Part shown: positions 1 through 11,480 of the stretch, one piece after another
Numbering within the stretch: the first letter of the stretch is position 1
How the letters are laid out: each line of letters opens with the position of its first letter
Notes under the pieces: model-generated
Database searches by the model: none
What the model saw: only the letters and a program-made list of their open reading frames with translations
What the model was told of the DNA's origin: nothing
Translations under genes and position numbers: made by a program
Origin: Triglochin maritima
Lineage: Eukaryota > Streptophyta > Magnoliopsida > Alismatales > Juncaginaceae
Assembly: GCA_963682175.1 (NCBI GenBank)
Contig: OY821777.1
Span: 1,071,501 to 1,135,500, forward strand
Reading direction: 5' to 3'
DNA: 64,000 nucleotides

Positions 1-61
1 GACGTTACAAATAGAACAATCAAATTATGTAAATATTAAAATTTAATCAAGTAATAAGTTG

Positions 62-330
62 TGTTCAAAAAAATTCGAGTCAATCTCGAGTGTCGAGCTG
101 ATGAAAAATGTTTTGCTCGGATCTTTAACCTTTTATTCTTGCTTGAGTCGAGTAATTATCGAAACGGTCTCGAGTCGTATTGAGCCGAAATTAACAACCC
201 TAATACCATTATAAAAAGGTAATGTAAATCACTACCTAAACTTGTAAAAATTACCAACACTGGAGTTACGACTGCAGTCTGACTTAGGTGGCATTATGTA
301 ATTTTCTAACTACATGAATTTCGTATAAAA
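62..330. repeat. Dispersed direct repeat, copy 1
   Basis: This stretch resembles 1596-1790 in the same orientation. Shared words include gtcgagt.attatcgaaa, attgagcc.aaatt.acaaccctaatacca and cattatgtaattttctaa. The second copy lies inside an intron of the VPS41-like pseudogene, while this copy lies beyond its 3' end. It is probably an old transposon fragment. No terminal repeats were recognised. Confidence 0.6.
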
Positions 331-859
331 ATATCATATTTAAGACTACAAAAGGTAAACATTATATGATCGGCATCAGAATATGAATAAACGACTGCAA
401 ATTTAAATCCATATTTTTGTTGAATTAGTATTTACACAAATTTCATAGAATTTATTGTTTCCTTTGATACTAACTCTCAGAATTTGATGTAAGTTACAAT
501 TGTACTCCAAATCTCAAAACAACACAAAGTCAAGACTCGGATAATTACGTAATGCAAAGGAACCGGAAGAAATCAGTTTTAAGTATAAAGCACTGCAGAA
601 GTAGAAGAATCTTCCCAGTCAATGGAATCACTCATCCCTCACATTATAGCGAAAAAGTCCAATCCCCTCCTAAAAATACACTTGGGAGTCACAACCACTA
701 ACAGAACCCGACCTGCCAAAAGAAATCCATTAGTTTCTGCACTTGGTTATGTACATTATGATATATTACAAGCCTTAACATTTTGTCACTCTATACTGCG
801 TGACTGTGGTTTCATCCTACGTGTTAATCTAATTAATATTCTAAGTGCGAAAACTGCTC

Positions 860-3800
860 TTACTGCCCATCAGCAATGGTGCATAAGATACAATGCAACC
901 GTGATATACCACATTGGGCATCATCTTCGTCGTCATCGTCTAAATTGCTGCTTCTACCCCCTACAGATTCTAAGAAATCCCTGAGGCATCTCATGTGGTA
1001 TGCATGGCAACAGCAAAAGACCACAACAGATGAATCCTCCTGGATGGAGTTTAAGGCATCGAAGCACAAACAACACCGACCACGACCCCTTGTTTTCAAG
1101 ACACGCTTCATTTTGTTCGGTCTTGTAGATGACCTCTTTGGAACGCAATCTCTCCTTTCAGTGACAGTTTCTTCCTCCGTGCTGCCAAGGCGAACACCAC
1201 GTTTGGCTTCTTTAAAGTATTTGTCTGAAAGGTTAAAACAGTCTGCCTGTTGCAGAATTAAAAAGAAGAGTCAGAACCCAGGACAAGCTTTCAGAGGAAA
1301 AAGTTAATTTGATGTTAGTACTTAATACATCAATGAACCGCTAAAAACAAAACCATTGAGAGAACTCAGAAGAAAACCTTTAGAATGTCATTACATCCAC
1401 ATCTAAGGGAGATCTCCGTTTGGTAACCATTGATGATTTTCTGAAGACGATCTTTAAGTCTGCATAATGAACATACAAAGCTAACTCACTAATTTAATTC
1501 ATGGACCAAGAGTACATTTCAACAAGAACAAAACTTTTGGCGCGTTAAGCGGCTCAAGGCCGTGAAAAGTGTTTATGCCCGAATCTTTAAATTTTGAACT
1601 CGAGCTTTGGTCGAGTTATTATCGAAATGATCACGAATCAAGTCTCGATATTGAGCCAAAATTGACAACCCTAATACCATTGTAATAAGGTAACGTAAAT
1701 CACTACCAAAACTTCAAAAAATTGCCACCACTGCTTGAGTTCCAACAACAGTCTTGACTTTAGGTGTCATTATGTAATTTTCTAATTTAATTACAAATTA
1801 GTTGTCATTAGCAGTTTGAGCAAGAGTATTCAACAACAACAAAGCTTTTAATCTCAAATCAGTTGGGATAGGTTAGAAATGAAACTTAATAGGAATCACG
1901 GCACATGTGATGCCCCCAACGAAATTCTTTTGAGTTACCAATGGTACAATTTGATCAACTAAAGAAGATTATAAGATTTTTTTTCTTCTGAAAATCATTG
2001 TTACAAATTCCAGTTACCGTGGAATTTCTAGTCCACTAGGAATAAGGTGGATGATATCAAGTGGCTTGAGATGACCACAAGTATTTTCTAGCAAGACTCC
2101 GACCTGTTCAATGTTGTCACAGACAACACAAATCAACAAAAGCTATCAAGTTGAAATGATAGAGAAAAATTAAAATTTCCTTTATACCAGTTTGGGCTTG
2201 ACAACACACTGTTTAACTAGTTCCTCCCACAGTTCATCATCGTGCTTTGAGACAAACGTCATTGCCTGTTCAAGTTAGCAGCCATACATGACCAAATCAA
2301 CATTGAACGTTGAAACAAATGGTCGACTGGTCTTCGGGTGACTGGAACTTTAGATTAGCATACCTGCTCAATGTCTTCTAATTTATTTATGATAACCATT
2401 AATGCTTGCCTGAAGTCACCCATTCTTTCAAGAATGAAAATCTGTTCTCTTGCAAGACCCTTTTTTAAGCAAACTTCGTACGCCTGAAATATCGTAAGCC
2501 ATTAAAATTGCCACTTAGACTTCCAAGAAACTCATGCATAGCTCTACTAAACATCAAACCTAAGTGAGTAGTACCTTGTCAAGTTTGTAATGTTGACTGC
2601 TATGGAGGAATGAAAGGAGCATTCTGTGTTCATATTCTGGATAAAGCTGAACCTGTTTGTATCACCATGCAAAGAGCAAAGTGATAATTAGATGTGTAGT
2701 AGTGTAGAAACAGAAATCAAAAGCCTGGAAGCAAAATAATATTACATGACACAAAAATAATCCGTAATGGTGAAAAAGAGGTACTTATGTAAGCAAATGA
2801 CCCCCATAAACCACTAAAGTAGATTACTATCACAAAATTTTGAAAATAAAAATGAACTAGAATCTAGAAACGAAGGATGTAGATTGAAAATGTACAAATG
2901 AACTATTATCCCCTTAACTCCGTCTCATTCACAATAAACAGGTGGTAAGATGTGGTCACTTAAATAGTTTAATATTGTTTGAAATGGTCTGAGATTCTAT
3001 TAAATTGCCTAATTAAAAGAGATTACGATGTAAAGGAGAGAGTATATAACCTGCAAATCATGGAATTCCCACCCAGCATCTGTGTCAGCTTGATGTAGTG
3101 AGTGCAGATACAAATACAAGTACTTCTTGTTAGCCTTCTTGTTGAAACGTAAAAGCTGTCAAACAACATCAGATGGCAATAGGACATCCCTGTGCTGGAT
3201 CAACATTGTCACAGCTCGTTTACAGTCCAACAACATTAGTTGGGCAACCTGTAGCAGAATAGGAACGACACATAAAATCATTTTCCATTCAAATGACAAT
3301 GGTAGCAATAGCAGGGTTGCTCTCAGAAAAAGGGCCAAGGGTATTACTGGCTTTGACCTTCAGAATTAAGAACAAGAAAAAAATAGTCATATATGCACTT
3401 CGTATGAAACGTACCAAGCCTACAGAGTTGTAACTAAGAACATATATTAAAGTATGAAGTTCGACTTACATGATACAATTACGGAGGAAATGAATCTTCG
3501 AATGGTTATATTTCACAATGACAGGTTGAAATTTTATTTCACAGGATCATACTTTCTCAATGAGAAGAGGTAGATGCATCATTTTTTAGAATTACGATAT
3601 GTAGATCATCATAAGAATATCATGTAATGACACATAAGGTGGATATACCTATCCATGCGAATAAAAATCTACACACTTTCATCAAAAGATCCAAAGTCAT
3701 GATAGATTTGATGCTTACACTGGCTGAATATCCAACTATCCTCTTCCACTCTCATTGGTATCCCTATTGGTTATTTCAATATTTTTTTGGTTGAATTTAT

Positions 3801-6724
3801 AGTCAGCTACACATTTTCAGTTTCACAAGTGATACATCAAACAAGTTTAATTTTTCCAGAGCATGGTGCATGCCGTCTCTAAACCACATTTGTGCATAAA
3901 TAACAACGATGAGCAAAATGAAGCACCATTTGAAACTAATTCAACACAATAAATATAAACAAATTTGAAAGTTGAAATGTTAAAAATGACCAACCAAACA
4001 CACGACTATATGAGCAGACTGACCCTACAGAACTTCAAGGATATATATACCTTGTCTTTAATGGCATCGTGTATATTATACTTTTCAACGAGGTGAAATA
4101 TATCAGGCTTCACAAGCTGAAAATGAAAATAAAAGTGTTATGATAAACATAATAAGGAGGAAAAAACAGGATTGTGATGTTCTACTCCGCAAGTGATTTT
4201 TTCTGAACAAAAACATACTGACTAAACTAGGTATAGCTGCAAAAATCGATGAACCAAAGAAACGAGACAAGGAAATATTGACTGTTTTGACCTATGAGTT
4301 AAGTACGTATCTCAATTAAAGAAGATAAAATAAACTAACGATATTACTTATGCAGAAAATGTTTGAAACAAATAAAAAATATACAATAAAAAGACAAGCA
4401 TCCATGCTCACTACTAGCCCAGAGGATTTAACTTTCACATGTAAGACATTAATAATAGCTTAATAAAGAATTAAAGATATAACTAACTTCAGTACAGAGG
4501 TGAATTGGACCTTGGCCTGCATCTCTGACAGCTAAAGACTTCTTGTGCCACTTGTGCTGGACAAGCCAAGCAATATCATCTTCATCATTCCTATGCACCA
4601 CAGTCCACACCAAAATCAATTAAAGAGAAAATAGCATCAAGAGATAACTAGTTTAGAGAATACAAGAGTAGATGCTGATAATTTGTAACAAGTCATATTC
4701 CTATTTCCACTCGGGCCAATAAGCTACAATTAAACCTATTGATTTATGATGATGACCATGGGTTGAAATGAAACAATTCTGATCAGGTTTCATCTCAAAT
4801 TCTAGGGCTTTCATGTAGGCATTTACAATTTATTGTATAAGAATGCCTTCCTGCTTGTTATGAATGACTCCTCAGAGCTTCAATAAAACAAGACAAATTT
4901 TAAAGACGTTGTCCGTGTCACAATATTGAATGGCTTTCTTCCTGGACATCAAATTGTGCAACAAAAAAAAAAAATGAAGTAACAATATGTGCTAAATATC
5001 ATTCAGCAATCTTAGCATAACTCAGTAAATATAAGTTGAAATACTCAATATGGTATCTGAAACGGAACCAACGAGGCAGCTATCATGATGAAATATGGTG
5101 TACTGACCTGGGTCTTGCAACAACCACATTCTTGGGAGAAACTAAATAGTATAATGACTCATCAGCAGCAGGCCATTGCCCACCAGCATAGCTGCTTCCT
5201 GCAGTGAATAAAGCACAGAAGGCATATTATTCTTTGGTATTAGAATGTGTAGCTTCATATCAGATCATGTCGAAGGGTTTATTCTGATGCATGCCTGTGA
5301 AAGGAGCATGAGCTAGAACATAGTCTTTTGCTTTGTAATTCTCAAACCCATGAAGAGGTAGAACATCAGCTGCAAGTACATCATTTTTCCATGTTACAAT
5401 ATGCATTTCTAGTCTCTGTGTTGTTGTTCCCTGCTAGAGTGAGACTCCAATATTATCAGATATCAAACATTAAAAAGTCTTCCTTAAACCACGATTTACT
5501 ATGAAAAATGGAAGGGAAAATCAGAAGTATCTATAGCTAATGTTTGTTGAATTTGTAATGAATCTCTGTAAAAAAATCAAGCAACAGAGAATAATATGTT
5601 TTCCCACTTCGAAGATATTTTTCTTGCTGAGATAAAAAGGTCGTGAAGCAATAACAAAGCTGATTGCTAGAACACTAAAATTTTAATCAGCATGCTATGG
5701 TCCAGAGAATAAACTGTGAAGTTATAGCAGAATCAATCAGCAAAAGTAAAACATGTCACGTATTCATGTCATAAGGATGAGGAGAATCAAATCACCTGCT
5801 GACGAGGAAGGGCACCGGTACTGAATTCCTTTCCTCCCTCTTCTCTCTCAGGAAGGTAAGCGAGAACAACTAAGGCATCACCGTATGGTGCAACTCCAGA
5901 TATGTAGCAGTTGGTGACGAAAGATGCCACTGTGTTCACGTATTTGATGGTTGAAATTTGGAAGCTCTCAAGTATCCCAGAAGCACCTCTAGGTGGATTC
6001 CCTCTGATTGCAATAACTTTAATGCATGTTCCCCACCCAATTACCAAGCGAGTATCATCCTTCATGGAATGTTGGCAAAATTGTATGTATTAGACAGACA
6101 GTCAATTGTTTTTAGCATAGTTATGTTATGTATGTGTAATTGAACTGTCTGCCTTAATTATCAAAATAAATAAAAGAAAACCTGCCACACTATCTGGGGT
6201 CGTAATAGTTCAGGAAGTGAACCTCCACTTGGCCTCTCTATGGATGCAATACACCGATTGTTTGGCAGATCATAGATTCTAGCAGCAACATCATTAGCCC
6301 AAGCAACTAAGTTTTTTCTCCACTTGACAGAATGTATGGGTCCTTCACCAGAATGCAGAACCTTGGAACCAAGGAGGTAGATTATTAAACTAAACTGTCC
6401 TTCCTCACAATAATGATAATACTATTAATCATCTCAAAAATACCATACCTGGTCCTTTCGACAACCTAGCCATTTCTCTGAGTTCAGAAAAAGCTGGCCG
6501 GATAAACCACCAGTAACAAAATTCCGTGATGATTTTCTCAAATAATAGGGATCCAAAGCAATGGCTTTAATTGACCGGTGATACTCAAATTTCATAACTT
6601 CGTCGTCTGTGAAAAGATTGTTTATGACAACTGATCCATCATCTGTACAACTTCCAATGACCTCACCCAGCATATCGAAACTAATATCATTGACAGTTGC
6701 CGTATGGGAATGGAATTCTTTCAC
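860..6724 (-). pseudogene. VPS41: VPS41-like gene, exons 2-15 (degenerate)
   Basis: VPS41 is the HOPS-complex subunit that tethers late endosomes to the vacuole. Fourteen exons read on the minus strand: 6724-6449, 6361-6182, 6059-5796, 5430-5295, 5198-5108, 4590-4488, 4116-4051, 3248-3051, 2652-2575, 2483-2364, 2265-2188, 2103-2018, 1459-1378 and 1246-860. All phases agree. They encode N-terminal WD40-like sequence (SCTDDGSVVINNLF, FVTGGLSGQLFLN), clathrin-repeat helices (QHYKLDKAYEVCLKKGLARE) and a C-terminal RING-type motif (CCLCFD, CCCHAYH, CILC). Three signs point to decay. There is an in-frame TGA at 3161-3159 where a CGA is likely (DVV*QLL). Roughly 100 or more residues known from the family are missing between the 4590-4488 and 4116-4051 exons. 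Exon 1 is frameshifted and 12 kb away. The intron after 5295 uses a GC donor. Family identity is confident; pseudogene status rests on the lesions being real. Confidence 0.85.
1596..1790. repeat. Dispersed direct repeat, copy 2 (intronic)
   Basis: This is the second copy of the repeat at 62-330, in the same orientation. It lies in the intron between the exons at 2103-2018 and 1459-1378 of the VPS41-like gene. The two copies differ by many substitutions and short indels, so the duplication is old. Confidence 0.6.
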
Positions 6725-6984
6725 CTGAATAAAACTTGAGATTAGGATATCAATTTACTGTTATGAAAATGACAAAAATGCAACCAACTAGGATGAGCTC
6801 GTAGAACCTTAGATGTACACTCACTCAACAACATATTCACACCAAAACAACATACCCAATATCACACTTTTGCAAGTGCACCCAAGCAAAAAATCCAATT
6901 CTGAAATCTACGTGCTCCAGTAACGAACCCAAGAACATCTGTGGGTAGTTCACCCAGTACAATAAATACCTTATGTGTCAAAAG

Positions 6985-7545
6985 TCACAGGTTCAATTCC
7001 AAGAGTGGCATTAGAGCAGGAAATATTTTGAACCTCCAGTAATGTAGACATTCATTCACGTTAGGAAAAAAAATCCTAAACCTAAACGATTCCACTCCCA
7101 TAACCCTAAAAAACCGTAGAAACTTCGACTTCTTCGAGAACTCCGAAATCGGCCATAAAAGATCTCCACCTGCACAATCCACAGCCTCAAACCTAACGGA
7201 TCTGACTACGGAAACAAACACAATGAACTCCGATCGGGGAAATACGAAATCGAACCTAAACTCCAACGGGATTCCGGTGAGATTCCGAGGTCCATGGGGG
7301 CATTGAGGTAGTACGTCGACGGCTCTCCCTCTCCGCCGCCGCCGACGACGACGACGAACCATGTTTCCGGTGGGAATTGATACCTTCTCCGGTGGAGTCC
7401 ATTTATAGGTACGGTCGAGCAAAGTTAAGAAAAAAGGGGAAATTGCATAAAGTCGCTGTGAAGATAAGGAAACAAACATGGGTTTTATTTGCAAAGCTTG
7501 CAGATCAAACGTTTCCGGCGGGAAAGAGAGAATTCTCGTTTCCAA
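6985..7545 (-). other. Unassigned arginine-rich ORF
   Basis: A minus-strand frame stays open for 186 codons. An internal ATG at 7361 starts MVRRRRRRRRRGRAVDV, where the arginine run comes from a CGT/CGG trinucleotide repeat. I recognise no domain. The interval is GC-richer than its surroundings and lies just upstream of VPS41 exon 2 and just outside the Mutator-like element. It could be a replacement first exon or 5' UTR for the VPS41 remnant, a captured gene fragment, or chance. It does not contain the expected VPS41 exon 1 motif RLKYQRMGG. Confidence 0.3.
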
Positions 7546-7604
7546 ACACTTTTTTTAAAAGTATTTAAAAGTATATATATAATTGAGATCTTATACACGT
7601 ACGC

Positions 7605-7650
7605 GCGCGTCCAGGACGCGGCTTACGTGGCATCTAGTCAGCAGTCCAAT
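7605..7650 (+). repeat. Candidate left terminal inverted repeat of the Mutator-like element
   Basis: CAGGACGC followed by GGCTTACGTGG resembles the reverse complement of 17805-17850, CAGGACGC then TGCTGAGTTGG. Both sit outside the outermost coding exons and next to AT-rich DNA. Identity is only moderate, so this is a degenerate TIR at best. Confidence 0.3.
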
Positions 7651-8674
7651 CAGCTGCCCAATCAGCGAAAATAAAAGCGCGCGTTGTTTCGAAAAATGGG
7701 AAAACTGCTGCGGCTTTCGTGCGACGGTTCGTTCTCTGACGTATCGATAAGACCGGGAAGGGACATCAGACGCGCCTGTTCACATCCCGACTTGCGAAAG
7801 AAAACCAAAAACGTTTCCGATCTTTCTCACATTCCCTTTCTCAACTTTTCTCCGATTCATCACCCCAGTTCTTCACCGTAACCCTAGATATCCGTCGACC
7901 AAATGGATTCTACACTTCAAGCTTCTATTTCGGGGGTTGTGGTGCACCAGGTTTGTCGTTTTTACCGTAACATTGAATTGCGATACTCTAAAAAGGAATG
8001 TTCTCATACGGTTGATGTCTTCCTAGGCTTCTACGTATTACTTCCAGCCCTCCAAATGTTCGTGGACCCCAATAGAGAAGGTCTTTGGGAAGTTGAGGGA
8101 CGCAGAGAAAGATGCCTTCCGGGCTACACCCTTCGGTCACTTCATCAACCTCTCCAACGTTCCTGTCGATAATGACATTATCGACTGGTTCGTGGAACAC
8201 TATGACCCCGAGGAGGTGGGGTTGAGGATCGGCTCTGGGGTAGTACACTTCACCGTCGAAGACGTTGCCCTAATTTTGGGGCTCAGATTACATGGGAAGG
8301 CTGTCAGAATGCAGCCGAAGGAAGTCACAACCCGACAGGGGGAGATTCTGAACAACACCCAACTATCTGCCCAGATGATGGCTACGAGATATTTGGTTGA
8401 TGAGGAGGAGGAGTACGTCTGGCTACTCATTTGTTACATCTTCAGCCATTTTTTGTTCTGTGATGGCACCCTTCGAACCAAAATTTGGTTCCTCGACCAC
8501 TTGGCCGACTTCACTAAGCTACACAAGTACGCGTGGGCCGAGGCTGTTCACGAGGCACTTGTGAGGGGCCTGAAGAAGGCAAACCGGGATCTACGCGATA
8601 GGAGATCTACCGGTTCTTCTATTTTAAGAAGGGGATACGTCGAGGGGTGTGTTGCTGTACTACAGGTAATGAAG

Positions 8675-10130
8675 TTGTTCATTTTTAAGTTTCGTTTTTT
8701 CCTTTTTAAGTTTCGTTTTTTTCCTTTTTAAGTTTCGTTTGTTCCTTTTTAAGTTCAAGTTGTTCCTTTTTAAGTTTCGTTTGTTCCTTTTTAAGTTTCG
8801 CTTGTTCCTTTTTATGTTGAAGTTGTTCCTTTTTAAGTTCGAGTTGTTCCTTTTTAAGTTTCGCTTGTTCCTTTTTAAGTTTCGCTTGTTCCTTTTTAAG
8901 TTCAAGTTGTTCCTTTTTAAGTTTCGTTTGTCCTTTTTAAGTTTCTTTTGTTCCATTTTATGTTGAAGTTCTTCCTTTTTATGTTGAAGTTGTTCCTTTT
9001 TAAGTTCAAGTTGTTCCTTTTTTAGTTTCGCTTGTTCCTTTTTAAGTTTCGGTTGTTCCTTTTTATGTTATGTATGTTCCTTTTTATGTTGAAGTTGTTC
9101 CTTTTTAAGTTTCGCTTGTTCCTTTTTAAGTTTCGCTTGTTCCTTTTTATGTTATGTCTGTTCCTTTTTATGTTGAAGTTTTTTCCTTTTTAAGTTTCGT
9201 TTGTTCCTTTTTAAGTTTCGTTTGTTCCTTTTTATGTTATGTCTGTTCCTTTTTATGTTGAAGTTTTTCCTTTTTAAGTTTCGTTTGTACCTTTTTAAGT
9301 TCAAGTTGTCCCTTTTTAAGTTTCGCTTGTTCCTTTTTAAGTTTCGTTTGTTCATTTTTAAGTTCAAGTTGTTCCTTTTTAAGTTTCGTTTGTCCTTTTT
9401 AAGTTTCTTTTGTTCCTTTTTATGTTGAAGTTCTTCCTTTTTATGTTGAAGTTGTTCCTTTTTAAGTTCAAGTTGTTCCTTTTTAAGTTTCGTTTGTCTT
9501 TTTTAAGTTTCTTTTGTTCCTTTTTATGTTGAAGTTCTTCCTTTTTATGTTGAAGTTGTTCCTTTTTAAGTTCAAGTTGTTCCTTTTTAAGTTTCGCTTG
9601 TTCCTTTTTAAGTTTCGGTTGTTCCTTTTTATGTTATGTCTGTTCCTTTTTATGTTGAAGTTGTTCCTTTTTAAGTTTCGCTTGTTCCTTTTTAAGTTTC
9701 GGTTGTTCCTTTTTATGTTATGTCTGTTCCTTTTTATGTTGAAGTTTTTCCTTTTTAAGTTTCGTTTGTACCTTTTTAAGTTCAAGTTGTTCCTTTTTAA
9801 GTTTCGCTTGTTTCTTTTTAAGTTTCGCTTGTTCCTTTTTAAGTTTAAGTTGTTCTTTTTAAGTTTCGTTTGTCCTTTTTAAGTTTCTTTTGTTCCTTTT
9901 TATGTTGAAGTTCTTCCTTTTTATGTTGAAGTTGTTCCTTTTTAAGTTCAAGTTGTTCCTTTTTAAGTTTCGTTTGTCCTTTTTAAGTTTCTTTTGTTCC
10001 TTTTTATGTTGAAGTTCTTCCTTTTTATGTTGAAGTTGTTCCTTTTTAAGTTCAAGTTGTTCCTTTTTAAGTTGAAGTTGTTCCTTTTTAAGTTCAAGTT
10101 GTTCCTTTTTAAGTTTCGCTTGTTCTTTAT
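8675..10130 (+). repeat. 21-bp minisatellite array 1, filling an intron
   Basis: About 70 tandem 21-bp units share the core gttcctttttaagt followed by a variable word (ttcgctt, tcaagtt, or the variants atgttgaag and atgttatgtct). The array runs from about 10 nt after the donor at 8666 almost to the acceptor at 10133, so the intron (8666-10133, 1468 bp) is nearly pure repeat. The 21-bp period leaves long open frames on both strands that encode heptads such as FLFKFRL and NLKRNKR. These are by-products, since the sense frame is removed by splicing. Confidence 0.95.
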
Positions 10131-10669
10131 TAGGTATGGTTGTGCGAGAAGTTCAACCTGGCAGAGCCTAAAATGGGAGGTCATCCTAGGTGGAATCGGT
10201 GGTCGAGCATGTTTGGAAAACGGCTCATCCTGAAGAAATGGGAGGAAAAGGGCATCACCCTTTCAAAAATTTACGAGGGAGACTTCAATAAGACTGAGTC
10301 GACGACCCTGACTCAGAAAGAGAGGGAAATCATTGGTCAGGCTGAAAAAACTCAGCCAACCCTACGAACCAATAGTGATTGTCAGTCAACAAGCAGCGAA
10401 CCTAGGCTGCAATTGAGGGACTGCAGCATCCCTCGGGACCCACTAGGGGAAGAATTGGAGTTTACAATGTTGAAGACAAAATGGCTTCAAGCAGAAGTTG
10501 CACTGAATGAGGCAAATGAAGAGGTTAAGAGGCTGAATGAGGAACTTAGGAAGTCCAGGGAGGAAAATGAGACCCTAAGGGAAGAGATTGCATCTCTTCG
10601 AGGATATTGTATAGAAGGTGGACAGGAAGGAAGAGAGGATGAAAGAAGGGATGAATAGCAGGAAAGAGA

Positions 10670-11480
10670 GGAGGAGAATAGGAGGGAAATAGAGAATGAG
10701 ATTGAGAGGGAAAGAGAAAGAGAAAAAGAAAAAGAAAAAAGAAGAGAGCAGGAGAGAGGAGAAAAGGAGAGAGGAGGAGGAGAAAAGGAGAGAGGAGAAA
10801 AAGAGAGAGGAGAGGGAAAGAGAAGAGAAGAGGAAAGAGGAGGAGGAGAAAATGAGAAAGGAGAGGGAAAGAGAAGAGAAGAGGAAAGAGGAGGAGGAGA
10901 AAAGGAGAGAGGAGAGGAAAAGAGAAGAGAAGAGAGGGAAAGAGAAGAGAAGAGGAAAGAGGAGGAGGAGAAAAGGAGAGAGGAGAGGGAAAGAGAGGAG
11001 AAGAGAAAAGAGGAGGAGAAAAAGAGGGAGAGAGAGCAGAAGAGAATAGAAGAGGAAAGAGGAGGAGAAAAAGAGGGAGAGAGAGCAGAAGAGAATAGAA
11101 GAGGAGAAGAGGAAAGAGGAGGAGAAAAGGAGAGAGGAGAGGGAAAGAGAAGAGAAGAGGAAAGAGGAGGAGAAAAAGAGGGAGAGAGAGCAGAAGAGAA
11201 TAGAAGAGGAGAAGAGGAAAGAGGAGGAGAAAAGGAGAGAGGAGAGGGAAAGAGAAGAGAAGAGGAAAGAGGAGGAGAAAAAGAGGGAGAGAGAGCAGAA
11301 GAGAATAGAAGAGGAAAAGAGGAGGGAGGAAGAGGAAAGAGATAGGAAAGAAAACGAGAAGAGAGACAGGGAGAGAAGAGAGAAGAGGAAAGTTGATGAT
11401 AAAAGGAGGGAGGCTGAAGCTTCAAAGAAGAGGTTGAGGGAAGAGGTAGAAAGAAAGAGGGTAGAGGAGGATGAGGGAAA
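10670..11480 (+). repeat. GA-rich low-complexity coding tract
   Basis: This strand is almost purely purine. It is built from higher-order repeats such as gagaggaggagaaaag and agagagagcagaagagaata, with a longer unit of roughly 90-110 bp repeated three times at 11040-11310. It encodes an E/R/K-rich coiled-coil stretch of the Ulp1 gene. Frame switches and the upstream TAG suggest repeat slippage broke the reading frame. Confidence 0.85.

Noticed and set aside
622..1307. Plus-strand frames over 622-1307
   Set aside because: They are antisense to the last VPS41-like exon (1246-860), whose minus-strand reading has clear RING-type motifs.
8660..10233. Long open frames of FLFKFRL- or NLKRNKR-type heptads on both strands
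   Set aside because: They follow from a 21-bp repeat (seven codons) lacking stops in some frames. They lie in a well-supported intron or between genes and have no start context.
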